From the NCBI GenBank assembly GCA_947095535.1, contig OX352774.1:40564496-40628495 (forward strand): a DNA stretch of 64,000 nucleotides, written 5' to 3'. Both the position numbers and the translations under genes were made by a program. This document shows positions 61,155 through 64,000 of the stretch, piece after piece (within the stretch, counting starts at the first letter, position 1; each line of letters begins with the position of its first letter). This DNA comes from Poecilobothrus nobilitatus. Its lineage: Eukaryota > Arthropoda > Insecta > Diptera > Dolichopodidae. The notes beneath the pieces were generated by a model that made no database searches, was not told the origin of the DNA, and was given only the letters and a program-made list of their open reading frames with translations.

Positions 61155-61371
61155 GAATTTTCTAAGCTGTTGAGTCAAAGTTTGGTTTTTATACCTAATG
61201 GATATTGAAAGATTTATAGATAACTCTCATGTGAAAAATTTATTATTTTCGAAGTTGTTGAGTCTGAGTTTGGTCTTTATATGGCCCGTGAAAGATTTAG
61301 ATAACTCTTATGGCGAAATAAAATGTAAAATAACTTAGTATTTTCGAAACTGTTGAGTCAAAAGTATATTG
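61155..61371. repeat. Degenerate tandem repeat, about 90 bp period
   Basis: Three units share TTTTCGAA.(C/T)TGTTGAGTC (61161, 61247, 61342 approximately). The first two also share AGTTTGGT(T/C)TTTATA, GAAAGATTTA and ATAACTCT.ATG. Confidence 0.75.
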
Positions 61372-63130
61372 TTATAAGATATGTAGCTAAAATATATGTA
61401 TAAGTTGCATTTTTATAATTCTCTTCATCTTGGAACATGAATTAAAACTATTTGTGATAGAGGTGGTGAAATGTGTGAAAATAAGAACTTATTACTTGCC
61501 AAAATGGGTTTTTGTTTTTTTTTTTCCAAAAAATAGACTTCATAAAAAAATTATTCGAAATATAGAATGGTGACATTTTTATTTAAAATGATGAGTGCAA
61601 AAATAAGGTGCATTGCCGTAGAATAAATTCAGATCCACTTGATCATAAGTATTATATTTCTTTTATTAATTAAATTTTTTTCAAATGAAAATAAAATGAA
61701 AATAATTTGATTTTGTCCGTTAAATATTTCAAAAGATTTGACCATTATCTTAAAGATAGTTTGATGAACGACTGTTTTGTTTTTTCTTTTTTTTTCTTCT
61801 TTTTTTATTTTAATTTCAAGTTGATGTTGCTAAACTTTTTCATTAATGTATAACTAATTTTATAATAAGTATAAGTACACTTTAAAAGGCACTTTTTGAC
61901 TGAAACAAAAGATCGTAAGTTATTTATACCCACATACATATATTTATAAACGTATATACATATATATATATGGTTTTTCTATTTCTAAGTTTTTTCTTTT
62001 TTTTTGTTATACTTATGTGAAATGAAATTCATTTCGTATACGTAAATGACGATTTTGTTTTTTTTTTGTAATATGTTTTAAATATTTTTGCTCCTGCTTT
62101 TTTTTTGTTGTTTTTTTTGTTTATGTTTTACTTTACATTCAAAAATTTTATTGGTAAATATTAAGACATGTTTCAGCTTTTAAAGACAAAAGAAAATATG
62201 TTTTAAAGAAAAATTGCAAGAAGAAAGGAAAATAAAGAAAAAAAACAAAAAGTTAAAATGAAGTTTTACTTTTGCTTTCTTCCTAAATATATAAAAGTGG
62301 AAATTTTCAATTGTATGTCATTATTCAGTTGTACATATTTGTACCGTTAAGATCTTATTTAATTTAAAGTAAAAGTTATTAAATTAAATCTTTTTTTTTC
62401 CTTCTTTTAAGATTTATTTTATTTAAAACAAAAAAATAAAAACAATTTTAATCTTTTAATAATGGCATTCAAGGTAGGATATTAATCCACACAAAAATTG
62501 GATATAAAAAAGGATGATATTTTAATAAAAAAAAAAAAAATTAAAGGATTTAAATAAATTAATTAATAAATTGATAAATGTGAAATTAAAAGTATTTGCA
62601 GTGTATGTGTGTGTATCAAATTTTAAAAAATAAATGTTTTATTAATTAAATTAATTTATATTAATAAAGAAAAACATTTTTTTTATTAATTTTTATTATT
62701 TCAATAAAAACAAATTTAAAAGTTTTTTTTTATTTAGTGAATGAATTAAAAAAAAAAATAAAAAAGAAGGGTTTAATATCATTAATTTTAATATGAAAAA
62801 AGCAAGAAAAAAAAAATATATTTATTGATATCAGTTTTTTTTTTTTTTTTTTTATTTATTATTTATATACTAAAGAAATCCAATTTTTTTTTTATATTAT
62901 TAATTAATTTTTATTTTTATTAATAAAACTTTTATAATTAAATTAATTGTTAAAATTATCTATTAACTATTTAAAATTAATAATAGTATATTATGATTAC
63001 ATCATAACAAAACAGGTCTCAACATTTTTTTAATATTTTTTTTTATAATTTGAAAAATTAAATTAATATTAATAATATTTTTTTTGTACAAAATTTAATT
63101 ATTAATAATGAAATAATTATTATTTAACAG
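61372..63130. other. Intergenic, extremely A+T-rich
   Basis: Homopolymer and (AT)-rich runs dominate (for example a long T run at about 62836-62852). No gene or repeat structure is supported. Confidence 0.6.
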
Positions 63131-63169
63131 CCGATAGCCCTAGCAGCTAGTGCTAAAAAAAGAAATTAA
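63131..63169. other. Isolated G+C-rich island: possible terminal micro-exon or hairpin
   Basis: Plus strand: ATTTAACAG, then PIALAASAKKRN and a stop (63167-63169). Minus strand: the pyrimidine tract ATTTCTTTTTTTAG (63166-63153), then LAARAIGC and a stop. The same bases form a stem-loop TAGC-c-CTAG, loop CAG, CTAG-t-GCTA (63135-63155). The three readings exclude each other in part. See findings. Confidence 0.3.
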
Positions 63170-64000
63170 TTGTAAAATTTTTAAATATACAATTAATAAA
63201 AATAATAATAATAATTATTTAAATAATTTTTTTTTTTTTTTAAATTACCATAAATTAGTTTTTTTTTATTGATTTATTTTAAATGTAGTATGTATATGTT
63301 TTTAAAAATATTATTGTTTATTTTTTCTAGTGATTTCAGTTATTTAAAAAAAATTTTTTTTTTAACATTTCCATGTTTAAAATACATACAAAATTACTTT
63401 TAATGTGGGACTTTTTCTGACTTAATTAAAAATATTATGGTTTTAAATTATTAATGTAAAATATTTAAAAAAAAAATTATTATATATATTTTGTTAGTTG
63501 AATGTAGTGTCGTTTATTCGTATTTATCGTAAATCGTATTTATTTAAAACATAATATAATTGTGTTTAATAAAATTAAATTAAATTTTTTATCCCATTTA
63601 CGAATATTTGATCAATTATATACTTATAAATTAAAATCATATATTTCATATAGTATTTATTAAATAATTTTAACCTTTTTAACATTAATTGGATAGGTAC
63701 ATTAAATAATGAATGAAACTTTTTGTTGTGAAAAAAAATTGTATTTTTGTAGTAAATAATTATCGAATATTATGCCTTTAAAAGTTTTGCTTAATCTTTA
63801 CTTCAAATATTTGAAATAAAAAATTAATAATTTTATATATTTATAAATATAATATTAATATTTATTTTCAAAATTTTTTTTTAAAATTTTTCAATTTTTT
63901 GAAAAAAACAAAAAACCATTTTTAGGAATTATTTGCCGAAATTTCGCGATTTTTTTCACTAGAATGTATTCCATAATACCATTATTAATTTATAAGTTAT
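63170..64000. other. Intergenic, nothing recognised
   Basis: Very A+T-rich to the window edge, with no coding or repeat features supported. Confidence 0.6.

Noticed and set aside
1..64000. CRISPR arrays, bacterial operons, integrated prophage or plasmid-like segments
   Set aside because: No regularly spaced repeats with unique spacers, no ribosome-binding-site-led gene strings and no prokaryotic genes were seen; the window is eukaryotic throughout.

Overview
The window is strongly A+T-rich, intron- and repeat-dominated DNA with spliced genes, so it is a eukaryotic nuclear genome. An RR-2 cuticular-protein gene makes it an arthropod, almost certainly an insect. A large Asn/Gln-rich protein whose C-terminus recalls a domain (DUF4729) I remember from Diptera suggests a fly or midge; that last step is inference. 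Gene density is very low. Only two protein-coding genes can be supported well.

Layout. (1) 48-3139, minus strand: the start of a secreted RR-2 cuticle protein gene. It has two exons in the window around a 2.76 kb intron and probably continues past the left edge. A TATA/Inr core promoter lies at 3464-3501, and the intron carries at least two tRNA-derived SINE copies. (2) 3.5-14.4 kb: no gene; SINEs, LINE relics, a cluster of three tRNA-like heads, tandem duplications and hairpins. (3) 14496-17830, plus strand: a two-exon gene for a 1076-residue low-complexity protein (poly-Q, poly-N and poly-T tracts) with one C2H2-like zinc finger and a conserved-looking C-terminal domain. (4) 17.8-64 kb: no intact gene. 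It holds further SINEs, at least ten decayed LINE fragments, two MITE-like elements with terminal inverted repeats, a 300 bp foldback element, degenerate tandem repeats, and a few short exon-like islands (about 37.94, 41.40, 44.02 and 63.13 kb) that could be small exons of genes with very long introns.

Mobile elements are the main content. I recognise three tRNA-derived SINE families. SINE1 (about 190 bp) has five copies. SINE2 (about 270 bp) has two copies, both with target-site duplications. SINE3 is a longer, degenerate family. There are two LINE groups: a Jockey-like group seen mainly as the reverse-transcriptase C-terminus and 3' end, and an RNase-H-bearing group seen as the GPEPF-type motif and Cys-rich ORF2 tail. 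All LINE copies are truncated and frame-broken. I found no CRISPR array, no operon, no rRNA and no canonical tRNA gene.

No coherent new multi-gene system is visible. The items most worth a second look are the exon-like islands, the foldback and MITE elements that could yield double-stranded RNA, the conserved 3' stem-loop of SINE1, and the Asn/Gln-rich zinc-finger protein.
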